A stretch of 64,000 nt of DNA from Flavobacterium flevense (GTDB lineage: Bacteria; Bacteroidota; Bacteroidia; Flavobacteriales; Flavobacteriaceae). Positions within the stretch are counted from its first letter, which is position 1, and every line of letters begins with the position of its first letter. Position numbers and translations under genes: made by a program. The notes below the pieces were generated by a model. It saw only the letters and a program-made list of their open reading frames with translations, had not been told where the DNA came from and did no database searches. The stretch spans positions 26,380 to 90,379 of the forward strand of contig NZ_FRCC01000011.1 in the NCBI RefSeq assembly GCF_900142775.1. Reading direction: 5' to 3'. Below are positions 51,740-60,109 of the stretch, piece by piece.

Positions 51740-53386
51740 ATGAAAAAAATAATAGTAAATATAGTATCTGTTTTTGTCCTTCTATTGATGGTCAATTGTC
51801 AGGAGGATAATTTAGTTTTTGGAACATTAAACGCTCCAACTAATCTGGATGTTACAGTAGAAATAGTTGGAAAAACGGATGCTTTACCTAATGGAGATGG
51901 TTCTGGTACTGTTAAGTTTAAAAGTACAGCCGATAATGCTATTTCCTATAAATACATCTATGGTGATGGCGAAACAAAAAATTCTCCAGGAGGTATAGAA
52001 GAGCATGGCTTTACAACAGTTGGTGTTAATACTTATACTGTAACAGTTATTGCTTATGGTAAAGGTGGTGTAGCTACCACTGAAACAGTAGAAGTCACTG
52101 TTTTTAGTAATTTTAGCGATGAAAGATCTACACAGTTTCTTACTGGTGGTACGGCTACTGGAAAAAAATGGTATTTAGCTGCTTCCGAAAAAGGGCATCT
52201 TGGAGTTGGACAAAATGATGGTGATGCTACTAAAAATTATTTTGCTAATTATTATCAGGCAGAGCCGTTTGAAAAATCAACTACTTGTTTCTATGATGGT
52301 GAGTATACTTTTGCTTTGGTAAATGGTAAAATTGAATACAAGCAAGATAACAAAGGGAATTCCTTTTTTAACAACTCTTATAAAAGTGTTGCAGGCGGAA
52401 CAAATGGTGGCGATGATGCTTGTTTAGCTTACAGCACAGCAGGTACTAAAATTGTAGCTTTAAGTCCTTCCTCTTCAGTTGTTTCTAAAAATCCAGTGGA
52501 TACAAGAGTAACCACAGGAACAGTAATGAATTTTTCTGATGGAGGTTTTATGGGTTATTATGCGGGAGCTACTCAGTATGAAATTTTATCAATCACTGAA
52601 AATAGAATGGTAGTGCGACTAGTTCAAGGAAATAATACGGCACTAGCCTGGTATCTTATATTTACTACTACTTTGCCAACTTCATCTCCTGATCCAGACT
52701 ATACTGTTTTAAAATTCTCAGACGAATTCAATACCGATGGAGCACCTGATGCCACAAAATGGACTTATGACTTAGGTACCGGTACTGATGGATGGGGGAA
52801 TAATGAAGCACAAAGTTATACCAATGCTTCCGATAATGTAGTTGTTGCTGGAGGAAGTTTAAAAATTACCGCTAAAAAAGTAGGATCAGGCTATACTTCT
52901 GCAAGATTAAAATCAGAAGGGAAATTTGATTTTACCTATGGAAAAGTAGAGGTAAGAGCTAAATTACCTATTGGTGGAGGAACTTGGCCTGCCATCTGGA
53001 TGTTAGGTGCTGATTATGCTACTAATTCCTGGCCTGCCTGTGGTGAAATAGACATCATGGAACATAAAGGAAACGAACCCAATCGAATTCATGGGACGCT
53101 TCATTATCCGGGACGTTCAGGAGGAAACGGAAACACAAACAGTACGTTAATCACCAATGCTTCTTCAGAATTCCATGTTTACAAAACGGTCTGGAGTCCG
53201 GCATCAGTAAAAATATATGTAGATGATGTACTTTTTCATACGGTTACTAACGACAGTAGTTTACCTTTTAACAAAGACTTCTTTATGATTTTAAATGTGG
53301 CCATGGGAGGAACTTTTGGAGGAACAATTGATCCGGCATTCACTCAGTCATCTATGGAAGTAGATTATGTAAGAGTGTACCAATAA
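51740..53386 (+). CDS. GH16 endo-beta-1,3-glucanase (laminarinase) lipoprotein with PKD-like domain
   Basis: The 548-residue enzyme has a lipoprotein signal (MVNC, Cys20) followed by QEDN, an acidic surface-export signal. Next come a PKD-like domain (about 30-125), an uncharacterised middle domain (about 130-305) and a GH16 catalytic domain (about 315-548). The catalytic motif GEIDIMEH gives nucleophile Glu436 and acid/base Glu441. The EIDIME form with the extra Met is typical of laminarinase-type GH16. As a surface lipoprotein it should make the first cuts in laminarin before uptake. Confidence 0.93.
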   Translation: MKKIIVNIVSVFVLLLMVNCQEDNLVFGTLNAPTNLDVTVEIVGKTDALPNGDGSGTVKFKSTADNAISYKYIYGDGETKNSPGGIEEHGFTTVGVNTYTVTVIAYGKGGVATTETVEVTVFSNFSDERSTQFLTGGTATGKKWYLAASEKGHLGVGQNDGDATKNYFANYYQAEPFEKSTTCFYDGEYTFALVNGKIEYKQDNKGNSFFNNSYKSVAGGTNGGDDACLAYSTAGTKIVALSPSSSVVSKNPVDTRVTTGTVMNFSDGGFMGYYAGATQYEILSITENRMVVRLVQGNNTALAWYLIFTTTLPTSSPDPDYTVLKFSDEFNTDGAPDATKWTYDLGTGTDGWGNNEAQSYTNASDNVVVAGGSLKITAKKVGSGYTSARLKSEGKFDFTYGKVEVRAKLPIGGGTWPAIWMLGADYATNSWPACGEIDIMEHKGNEPNRIHGTLHYPGRSGGNGNTNSTLITNASSEFHVYKTVWSPASVKIYVDDVLFHTVTNDSSLPFNKDFFMILNVAMGGTFGGTIDPAFTQSSMEVDYVRVYQ

Positions 53387-53405
53387 TCAAATTAAAAATG
53401 ATATT

Positions 53406-53434
53406 AAAAGGTCGGTTTTATTCGGCCTTTTAAT
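53406..53434 (+). terminator. Possible attenuating hairpin between GH16 and GH3 genes
   Basis: AAAAGGTCGG and TCGGCCTTTT form a stem with two G-T pairs and a short loop. The T-run is short, so partial termination inside the operon is likely rather than full stop. Confidence 0.6.
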
Positions 53435-53450
53435 TAAAAATATACACAAA

Positions 53451-55751
53451 ATGAGAGTAATAAAAACAATATTATTTGTTTTCATTACCATTGCTATATG
53501 GAGTTGTAGTCAAAAAATAATAAAGCCCAATGCAGGTTTTGTTTCAAAAAATCAGTTAGACAGCAGAGTAGATTCTGTTTTAAAACTGATGACTTTAGAA
53601 GAAAAAATTGGACAACTCAATCAATACAATGGTTTTTGGGAAATTACAGGGCCTACGCCAAAAGAAGGTCAGGCAGCTAAGAAATATTCCGATTTAAAAA
53701 ATGGATTGGTAGGTTCCATGTTGAACGTCAAAGGAGTAAAAGACGTAAAAGCTTTGCAGAAAATAGCAGTCGAAGAAACCCGATTAGGAATTCCGTTGTT
53801 GTTTGGTTTTGATGTAATACATGGGTATAAAACCATTAGTCCCATTCCGCTGGCCGAAGCAGCCAGTTGGGATTTAGAAGAAATAAAAAAATCAGCTGCC
53901 ATTGCTGCCGAAGAGGCTGCTGCTGTAGGACTCAATTGGACTTTTGCCCCTATGGTAGATATTTCCCGTGATGCCCGTTGGGGACGCGTAATGGAAGGTG
54001 CCGGTGAAGATCCTTATTTAGGGAGCCAGATAGCAATTGCCCGCGTACAAGGTTTTCAGGGTGATGATTTGAAAGCCAGAAATACTATTTTGGCTTGTGC
54101 CAAACATTTTGCAGCCTATGGATTTGCTGAATCCGGGAGAGATTACAATACGGTTGATATTGGCGAATCTACGTTGCAAAATATTGTTTTCCCTCCATTC
54201 AAAGCAGCTGTGGGTGCCGGGGTTCGTACTTTTATGAATTCTTTTAATGAGCTCAATGGAATTCCTGCAACAGGGAATTCTTATTTACAAAGAAAAATCC
54301 TGAAATCCGATTGGGGTTTTGATGGATTTGTGGTTTCTGATTGGGGTTCTATTAACGAAATGATTCCTCATGGTTTTGCTAAAGACAGCAAACATGCTGC
54401 CGAAATTGCTATTAATGCCGGTTCGGATATGGATATGGAATCCAATGCTTATGTGGAGCATTTAGCGACTTTAGTAAAAGAAGAAAAAGTAAAAGAAGAC
54501 TTAATTGATGATGCCGCCCGAAGAATTTTGAAAGTCAAATTTGAGTTGGGCTTATTCGATAATCCCTACTTGTATTGTGATGAAAATTACGAAAAAGAAA
54601 CTGTTGGAAAAGCAGCTTTTCACGAAGGTGTTTTAGAAATGGCAAAAAAATCAATTGTCCTTTTAAAAAATGAAAAAGAGTTATTACCTCTTAAAAAATC
54701 AGGTCAAAAAATTGTCGTAATCGGTGCTTTGGCAAATGATAAAACCAGTCCGCTGGGAAGCTGGCGTATTGCAGCCGATGATAATTCGGCAGTTTCTTTG
54801 TTAGAAGGATTAGAAAATTATAAAGATAATCAGTTGACTTATGCAAAAGGTGCTGATGTTACGGAGGGAAAGACACAGTTTATTTTCGAAACTAAAATCA
54901 ATACCACTGATAAAAGCGGATTTCCAGAAGCAATAACAGCAGCTAAAAATGCCGATGTTGTCATTATGTCTTTAGGCGAACACGGTCTGCAATCAGGTGA
55001 GGGAAGAAGCAGAGCCGATATTGGATTACCGGGAGTTCAGCAAGAATTGTTGGAAGCAGTTTATAAAGTGAATCCTAATATTGTTTTGGTTTTAAATAAC
55101 GGACGACCCTTAGCAATTCCGTGGGCTGATGCTCATATTCCTGCTATTGTAGAAGCCTGGCAGCTGGGAACACAAAGCGGAAATGCCATTGCACAAGTGT
55201 TATACGGAGATTATAACCCAAGTGGAAAATTACCAATGACTTTCCCCAGAAATGTGGGGCAGGTTCCTATTTATTACAATTATAAAAACACTGGCCGCCC
55301 AGTGATGACTGAGCCCGATAGCGTATTCTGGTCGCATTATATTGATGAAAAAAACACACCTCTGTATCCTTTTGGTTATGGTTTGAGTTATGCAAAGTTT
55401 GAATATTCAGGTTTAAGTTTAAGTCAAAAAACATTTTCAGGAGAAGGACAAATTGAAGTTACGGTTACTGTAAAAAATACAGGGAAATACCCTGGAAAAG
55501 AAGTGGTTCAGTTATACATTCGGGATTTAATTGCTTCTGTGACGCGTCCGGTAAAAGAATTAAAGGGATTTGAAATGATAGAATTACAGCCCGGTGAGTC
55601 TAAAAAAGTAAATTTTGTAATCAATAAAAAAACAATTGAGTTTTATACTGCCCAGTCAAAATGGGAAGCAGAACCGGGAGATTTTAAAGTTTTCATCGGA
55701 GGAAGTTCAGTGCAAACTCTGGAAAATGATTTCCAATATTTAAACAACTAA
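53451..55751 (+). CDS. GH3 beta-glucosidase (BglX-like) lipoprotein
   Basis: The 766-residue exo-acting glycosidase releases glucose from the non-reducing end of oligoglucosides. It has a lipoprotein signal (IWSC, Cys19) continuing SQKII without acidic residues, so it should stay in the periplasm. The GH3 N-terminal barrel contains nucleophile Asp297 (FVVSDWGS). The C-terminal alpha/beta-sandwich contains the acid/base loop SGEGRSRADIGLP, and an FnIII-like domain closes the protein (about 660-766). Length equals E. coli BglX. It acts after the endo-enzymes on imported beta-glucan oligosaccharides. Confidence 0.94.
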   Translation: MRVIKTILFVFITIAIWSCSQKIIKPNAGFVSKNQLDSRVDSVLKLMTLEEKIGQLNQYNGFWEITGPTPKEGQAAKKYSDLKNGLVGSMLNVKGVKDVKALQKIAVEETRLGIPLLFGFDVIHGYKTISPIPLAEAASWDLEEIKKSAAIAAEEAAAVGLNWTFAPMVDISRDARWGRVMEGAGEDPYLGSQIAIARVQGFQGDDLKARNTILACAKHFAAYGFAESGRDYNTVDIGESTLQNIVFPPFKAAVGAGVRTFMNSFNELNGIPATGNSYLQRKILKSDWGFDGFVVSDWGSINEMIPHGFAKDSKHAAEIAINAGSDMDMESNAYVEHLATLVKEEKVKEDLIDDAARRILKVKFELGLFDNPYLYCDENYEKETVGKAAFHEGVLEMAKKSIVLLKNEKELLPLKKSGQKIVVIGALANDKTSPLGSWRIAADDNSAVSLLEGLENYKDNQLTYAKGADVTEGKTQFIFETKINTTDKSGFPEAITAAKNADVVIMSLGEHGLQSGEGRSRADIGLPGVQQELLEAVYKVNPNIVLVLNNGRPLAIPWADAHIPAIVEAWQLGTQSGNAIAQVLYGDYNPSGKLPMTFPRNVGQVPIYYNYKNTGRPVMTEPDSVFWSHYIDEKNTPLYPFGYGLSYAKFEYSGLSLSQKTFSGEGQIEVTVTVKNTGKYPGKEVVQLYIRDLIASVTRPVKELKGFEMIELQPGESKKVNFVINKKTIEFYTAQSKWEAEPGDFKVFIGGSSVQTLENDFQYLNN

Positions 55752-55754
55752 CAA

Positions 55755-56510
55755 ATGAATAAATTTTTAATCATACTTTTCGTCAGCACTCTTTCTTTGG
55801 CTCAGCCAAAAGGAAAAAAATTGGTTTGGGAAGAACAATTTAATGCTAAGGAATTAGATTTGAATAATTGGAATGTGGAATTAGGTGATGGTTGCCCCAA
55901 CTGCGGTTGGGGTAATAATGAACGCCAGCTCTATACTAATGAGAACCAACAGTTAAAAGATGGTTTTTTAGTGATAACAGCTAAAAAAGAAGGTGAAAAA
56001 TATACCTCTTCAAGAATTACCACGAAAGGCAAAAAGGAATTTCAGTACGGTTATTTTGAAGCCAGAGCTAAACTGCCTGTGGGTTCCGGTATCTGGCCGG
56101 CATTTTGGATGCTCGGTGCTAATATTGACAAGGTGGGCTGGCCTAAATGTGGCGAAATTGATATTCTGGAATATGTGGGTAAGGAGCCTCATACCGTTTT
56201 TACCTCATTGCATACTCAGGACAGTCATGGCAATACCATCAATACCAAGAAAACGACAATTCCAACAATTGAACAAGGATTTCATTTGTATGCAATAGAC
56301 TGGAATCCTGATAAAATTGATTTTTATGTTGACAATCAATTGGTTTACACCTTTAGTCCGGAAACTAAAACGGAGGCAGTATGGCCTTTTAATCAGCCGT
56401 TTTACTTTTTGGTAAACATGGCTATTGGCGGAAATTTTGGCGGTCCTGAGGTTGATGATACTATTTTTCCGCAAGAGTTTACTGTTGACTATATTAAAGT
56501 ATATCAATAA
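55755..56510 (+). CDS. GH16 beta-glucanase, single-domain secreted form
   Basis: The 251-residue enzyme has a signal peptide (1-17, ending SLAQ) without a lipobox and one GH16 domain. The catalytic motif GEIDILEY gives nucleophile Glu134 and acid/base Glu139. The gene starts 3 bases after the GH3 stop, so it is the last member of the operon. It is probably periplasmic and shortens imported oligosaccharides. It is more compact than the upstream lipoprotein GH16 and lacks all accessory domains, which fits a division between surface and periplasmic steps. Confidence 0.92.
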   Translation: MNKFLIILFVSTLSLAQPKGKKLVWEEQFNAKELDLNNWNVELGDGCPNCGWGNNERQLYTNENQQLKDGFLVITAKKEGEKYTSSRITTKGKKEFQYGYFEARAKLPVGSGIWPAFWMLGANIDKVGWPKCGEIDILEYVGKEPHTVFTSLHTQDSHGNTINTKKTTIPTIEQGFHLYAIDWNPDKIDFYVDNQLVYTFSPETKTEAVWPFNQPFYFLVNMAIGGNFGGPEVDDTIFPQEFTVDYIKVYQ

Positions 56511-56599
56511 GGCAGAATTGATTTTAGGCTTATAAAATGTCTGAATTTTGAATTTAAATTCGATAAATAATCGTTTTTATATCATTTTTCTGTTTTTTA

Positions 56600-56632
56600 T
56601 TTGTCGAGCGAAACAATTATTTGTTAAATTTG
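56600..56632 (+). promoter_or_regulatory. Complete Bacteroidota promoter before the ECF sigma gene
   Basis: TTTG (56600-56603), a 21-base spacer and TAAATTTG (56625-56632) match both elements of the consensus. The predicted leader is about 88 bases, unusually long for this window, which leaves room for post-transcriptional control. Confidence 0.75.
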
Positions 56633-56727
56633 AACTGTTAATCCATGTAAAAAAATAAAAGCGCCTATAGTATAAAACTACTTTTTAGAAAAATACCCAA
56701 ATTAAACTCATACTAAAAAGTATTACT

Positions 56728-57315
56728 ATGATAGCTGATATTCAAATTCCTGACGCCTTGTTAGTACAGGATTATGTAGCAGGCAACGAAGACGCCTTAG
56801 CTACTTTAATAAAAAGACACGAATCTAAAATTTACGGTTTTATATATTCAAAAGTATCCGACAGAGATGTTGCTAACGATATTTTTCAGGATACTTTTAT
56901 AAAAGTAATTAAAACACTAAAGTCTAATTCTTATAACGAAGAAGGTAAATTCCTTCCGTGGGTTATGCGAATTTCACATAACCTGGTCATTGATTTTTTT
57001 AGAAAAAATAAAAAAATGCCTATGTACCGGGAAACAGAAGAGTTTTCAGTTTTCTCTATTATGACGGATGATTCTCTTACAATAGAAAATCAGTTAATTG
57101 CTGATCAGGTAGAACTGGACATTCAAAAATTAATCCAAGAACTTCCCGAAGATCAAAAAGAAGTTTTGATTATGCGTATGTACAAAGACATGAGTTTTAA
57201 GGAAATCTCAGAGATCACAGGAGTAAGTATCAATACTTCATTAGGCAGAATGCGTTATGCATTAATGAATTTGAGAAAAGTAATTGATAAACATCAGATT
57301 ATTTTAACCAATTAA
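56728..57315 (+). CDS. ECF-type RNA polymerase sigma factor
   Basis: The 195-residue sigma-70-family protein has a region 2 (about 25-95, with DIFQDTFIKVIKTL and RISHNLVIDFFRK) and a region 4 helix-turn-helix (about 130-185, with LPEDQKEVLIMRM and SFKEISEITGVSINTSLGRM). It lacks region 3, as expected for ECF sigma factors. No FecR or other anti-sigma gene is adjacent, so it is an orphan in this locus and its control is unknown. It follows the laminarin operon but has its own promoter. Confidence 0.92.
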   Translation: MIADIQIPDALLVQDYVAGNEDALATLIKRHESKIYGFIYSKVSDRDVANDIFQDTFIKVIKTLKSNSYNEEGKFLPWVMRISHNLVIDFFRKNKKMPMYRETEEFSVFSIMTDDSLTIENQLIADQVELDIQKLIQELPEDQKEVLIMRMYKDMSFKEISEITGVSINTSLGRMRYALMNLRKVIDKHQIILTN

Positions 57316-57327
57316 GAGTTTGTTTAA

Positions 57328-57443
57328 AATTCATCAAAATTAATATCCCCAAATCCTAAAGGGGGTAATTTTGATGAATTTTTCAAGAAATTTTTCACCC
57401 TTTAGGTTTGGGAAAAAAAGAAAATTTCTTTTTTTATAAATTT
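57328..57443. repeat. Set of competing palindromes after the ECF sigma gene
   Basis: AATTCATCAAAATTA (57328-57342) pairs perfectly with TAATTTTGATGAATT (57366-57380). Inside it lies CCCCAAATCCTAAAGGGG (57347-57364), which can instead pair with CCCTTTAGGTTTGGG (57398-57412). A third near-palindrome with A- and T-runs (57413-57436) follows. The two main stems exclude each other, so the region may switch between folds or simply be a dispersed palindromic repeat. Confidence 0.55.
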
Positions 57444-57512
57444 AAACAGGCACTAAACAATATTTAAATAGCTGTCACGTTTCTATTCTAAGACCTTTAA
57501 TTAAAATAGTAC

Positions 57513-57656
57513 ATGGCAAAAATTTACTCTAAAAAAAATCAGCTTATTTCAAACATGAAACCCAAAAAAGAAGTTATTTCTTTTCTTTTGAATTATTCGA
57601 AATCACTCCACATGATTAAAGTGGCAGATAATAGTTTTGAAATTATTGCAAATTAA
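57513..57656 (+). CDS. 47-residue conserved-looking small protein
   Basis: ATG at 57513 opens a 47-codon frame ending TAA at 57654-57656, with product MAKIYSKKNQLISNMKPKKE followed by a hydrophobic-polar alternating stretch (VISFLLNYSKSLHMIKVADNS) and FEIIAN at the end. A strong terminator begins 25 bases after the stop. The amphipathic C-terminal half suggests a folded mini-protein. I recall very similar small proteins in other flavobacteria, but this is memory and unverified. It lies downstream of the ECF sigma gene, separated by palindromes, and may be regulated with it. Confidence 0.65.
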   Translation: MAKIYSKKNQLISNMKPKKEVISFLLNYSKSLHMIKVADNSFEIIAN

Positions 57657-57680
57657 TGAAGCTGGAAACAGCTGTTTGGG

Positions 57681-57726
57681 TAAATCTCACTAATCTTTTT
57701 TAAATTAGTGAGATTTACTTTTTTAT
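57681..57726 (+). terminator. Terminator after the 47-residue gene
   Basis: A perfect 14-bp stem TAAATCTCACTAAT / ATTAGTGAGATTTA with a 9-base T-rich loop, followed by CTTTTTT. It supports a real transcript for the 47-residue gene. Confidence 0.88.
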
Positions 57727-57884
57727 GACTATCCGTTTCCTATCAATTATTAAGAAAGACACCGATAAAACTGATTTTAAATGATTATTGTAGATTGTTA
57801 TTTGCAAAGAGCTATAAAAAATCCGTTTTTATCTGTTCAATTAGTGTTATCTGTGGTCTGTTTTTGTTTGTAAGCGGATTCCTG

Positions 57885-58532
57885 TTACTTTTTATAGCCA
57901 TCCAAGGCAGTTTTTCGTCCAATAGTTCGGGTGATAATATCTTTTTCCAGATTCAAACCACGTGCCGGCGAATATTCTCTTCCATACCAAATAATTTGTA
58001 GATGCAATTCGTTCCATAATTCCTCAGGAAATAAACGTTTGGCATCCTTTTCCGTTTGCACCACATTTTTTCCATTAGTCAGATTCCAGCGGTACATCAG
58101 GCGATGAATATGTGTATCTACAGGAAAAGCAGGAACTCCAAAAGCCTGTGACATCACCACGCTGGCCGTTTTATGTCCCACAGCTGGTAATGATTCTAAG
58201 GCTTCAAAACTTTGCGGAACCTTTCCATCGTATTTTTCGATTAAAATTTGTGACAAGCCATGAATGCCTTTCGATTTCATTGGCGATAAGCCACAAGGAC
58301 GAATAATTTCCTTAATTTCTTCCACCGACATTTTGACCATATCATACGGATTATCCGCTTTCGCAAAAAGCAAAGGCGTAATTTGGTTCACACGCACATC
58401 CGTACATTGAGCCGAAAGTAAAACCGCAATCAACAATGTATAGGGGTCTTTATGGTCTAGCGGAATAGGAATAACAGGGTAGAGTTCTTTTAACGTATTT
58501 ATAACAAATGTTACCCGTTCTTGTTTGGTCAT
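57885..58532 (-). CDS. nth: Endonuclease III without iron-sulfur cluster motif
   Basis: This 215-residue base-excision glycosylase/AP lyase acts on oxidised pyrimidines. The helix-hairpin-helix and catalytic Lys121 (LPAVGHKTAS) and Asp139 (FPVDTHIHR) are present. The C-terminal CX6CX2CX5C [4Fe-4S] motif is absent: after IIWYGREYSPARGLN no cysteine occurs, and Tyr-Ser replaces the usual first Cys position. Cluster-less Nth forms exist in several bacterial groups. The protein is otherwise full length, so loss is not due to truncation. Confidence 0.9.
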   Translation of the reverse strand: MTKQERVTFVINTLKELYPVIPIPLDHKDPYTLLIAVLLSAQCTDVRVNQITPLLFAKADNPYDMVKMSVEEIKEIIRPCGLSPMKSKGIHGLSQILIEKYDGKVPQSFEALESLPAVGHKTASVVMSQAFGVPAFPVDTHIHRLMYRWNLTNGKNVVQTEKDAKRLFPEELWNELHLQIIWYGREYSPARGLNLEKDIITRTIGRKTALDGYKK

Positions 58533-58684
58533 TTTTATTAATTTGCTGAGTTACTAAGAGTCTAAGTTTTAAAGACTTTTTTCGAATGTAAAAATACTAT
58601 TATTTAGTTTTTGAATTGGATTCGAATCTCATTTTTTATAAAACTTAGTATCTTAGCAACTCAGTAACTCAGCAACTATAAAAC

Positions 58685-59137
58685 ATGACAACATTAAAAA
58701 AAGGCGATAAAGCACCCGATTTTTTCGGTGTAGACCAGGATGGAAAAGCACATCAATTAGAAGATTACAAAGGAAAGAAATTAGTGGTTTTCTTTTATCC
58801 AAAAGCCAGTACGCCAGGTTGTACCGCCGAAGCCTGCGATTTAAGAGATAATTTTGAGCGTTTTCAGGCTAATAATTATGAACTTCTGGGTGTAAGTGCT
58901 GATTCGGCAAAAGCACAAGCCAAATTCAAAGATAAATACAAATTCCCTTTTCCATTATTAGCCGACGAAGAAAAAGAAGTCATTCAGGCGTTTGGTGTCT
59001 GGGGACCTAAAAAGTTCATGGGACGCGAGTATGACGGTATTCACCGCACTACTTTTGTAATCGACGAAAACGGAATTATCGATGAGGTAATTGAAAATGT
59101 AAAAACCAAAGAGCACGCCGCTCAGATTTTGAAGTAA
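58685..59137 (+). CDS. bcp: Thioredoxin-dependent thiol peroxidase (Bcp/PrxQ)
   Basis: The 150-residue peroxiredoxin reduces hydroperoxides. The peroxidatic Cys46 lies in ASTPGCTAEA and the resolving Cys51 five residues later (CDLRD), the PrxQ alpha-helix arrangement. FFYPKASTPGCT and the FVIDENGIIDEVIENV strand near the end are typical. Start and length are normal. The gene is divergent from nth and followed by a strong terminator. It is probably transcribed on its own. Confidence 0.94.
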   Translation: MTTLKKGDKAPDFFGVDQDGKAHQLEDYKGKKLVVFFYPKASTPGCTAEACDLRDNFERFQANNYELLGVSADSAKAQAKFKDKYKFPFPLLADEEKEVIQAFGVWGPKKFMGREYDGIHRTTFVIDENGIIDEVIENVKTKEHAAQILK

Positions 59138-59142
59138 ACTAG

Positions 59143-59173
59143 AAACGCCAAGATTTTTTCTTGGCGTTTTTTG
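59143..59173 (+). terminator. Terminator after bcp
   Basis: AAACGCCAAGA and TCTTGGCGTTT form a perfect 11-bp stem with a 5-base T loop, followed by more T. Confidence 0.9.
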
Positions 59174-59207
59174 TTGTTGAAATTGTAAAAAAATAGAATT
59201 TTATACT

Positions 59208-59326
59208 GCTCCGCAAAGTCTCCGACTTTGAGGTAGTGTTTGTCGATTTTTAATCGACAATTTTAAATGAATTATATCTGTCAGAGACAGAGTGATACAT
59301 CCTCAAAGTCGGAGACTTTGCGGAGC
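59208..59326. repeat. Perfect 26-bp inverted repeat with inner hairpin
   Basis: The left arm (59208-59233) begins GCTCCGCAAAGTC and is the exact reverse complement of the right arm (59301-59326). The 67-base interior contains a second perfect hairpin TGTCGATT-ttt-AATCGACA (59241-59259). There is no coding frame. The form is that of a miniature non-autonomous transposon (MITE) or a dispersed palindromic element. Confidence 0.75.
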
Positions 59327-59337
59327 TGGGAGAACCT

Positions 59338-59475
59338 TGCCTACAACGTTCTCGCACTACACGCGGTTTGGGACTAAATTAGTGTTAATTTCGGAGAAGC
59401 CAAAACTTCCAAATACAAACCAATTTTTCTATTAAGCCAATTGCCCAAATCGCTTGTAGCGTGTGTTGCAAGTAG
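59338..59475. repeat. Imperfect long palindrome next to the LemA-like gene (attC-like layout)
   Basis: CGCACTACACGCGGTTTGGG (59353-59372) and CCCAAATCGCTTGTAGCGTG (59444-59463) are complementary at 16 of 20 positions across a 71-base spacer. The edges read GCCTACAACG and TGTTGCAAGTAG. The arms and spacing resemble integron attC recombination sites, but no standard RYYYAAC/GTTRRRY core pair is clear and no integrase is in the window. Confidence 0.45.
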
Positions 59476-59480
59476 TTGTT

Positions 59481-60026
59481 TTATTCAGGGCGTATTCCAC
59501 CATTTTTAATCCAATTATCAACTTTTCGCCTTTTCTCTTTCGGATTTTGGTTTTCAATTCCATATCTAATAATATCGAAATAGTTGAAACTTTTTGGATA
59601 TTTTGTTTTTCTTGCAATTAGAGAATTTGGAAAAGTTACTCTATAAATATTATACACCCTGACCGATTGATTATAAACATCAACATTCGAATTTAGTTTT
59701 TCGTTAAAGTCAGTTTCCATATTTTCGGACATTAGCTTTTCATTGATTTTGTATTCTATATATTCGAATTCTCTTGAAAATTCCTTTTTTTCAATATTCT
59801 TGGAAGTTTTTAAATAATGCTGTAAAGTATCATTTTTGATTGTTTCAAGAATTAATTTCTCGTTTCTTAAATTTATATTTTCGGTGTATTTTTTCCAATT
59901 CTCTTCAATATTTTTACTTGAGCTTTCTAAATTAGACATCACACTATTTCTATATAGATAGTAACCAACTACACAAATTAAAACAAAACCAATTATCGTT
60001 ATTAAACAACCTTTTAAAATTTTCAT
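59481..60026 (-). CDS. LemA-like membrane-anchored protein (cassette cargo)
   Basis: The 181-residue protein has one N-terminal membrane helix (about 5-25) and a helical extracytoplasmic domain. The segment VDVYNQSVRVYNIYRVTFPN (about residues 114-133) followed by SLIA matches the LemA-family core 'Y-N-x-x-V-x-x-Y-N-x-x-x-x-x-F-P', but the protein lacks the family's usual N-terminal part and is strongly Asn/Lys/Glu-rich. LemA function is unknown. Codon and base use is more AT-rich than neighbouring genes. It lies between two palindromic sequences (59338-59475 and 60085-60109), so horizontal gain is likely. Confidence 0.6.
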   Translation of the reverse strand: MKILKGCLITIIGFVLICVVGYYLYRNSVMSNLESSSKNIEENWKKYTENINLRNEKLILETIKNDTLQHYLKTSKNIEKKEFSREFEYIEYKINEKLMSENMETDFNEKLNSNVDVYNQSVRVYNIYRVTFPNSLIARKTKYPKSFNYFDIIRYGIENQNPKEKRRKVDNWIKNGGIRPE

Positions 60027-60084
60027 ATTAGTGATTATACTTATTTAGTTTTCGTTTTTCTGCATAATTACGCCTAACTTGCAT

Positions 60085-60109
60085 ATAGGTCTGACAAAAT
60101 CAGACCTAT
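60085..60109. repeat. Perfect palindrome upstream of the LemA-like gene
   Basis: ATAGGTCTGA-caaaa-TCAGACCTAT. It follows ACGCCTAACTTGCAT. The other end of the same interval has the imperfect palindrome at 59338-59475, so the LemA-like gene is bracketed. Confidence 0.6.
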
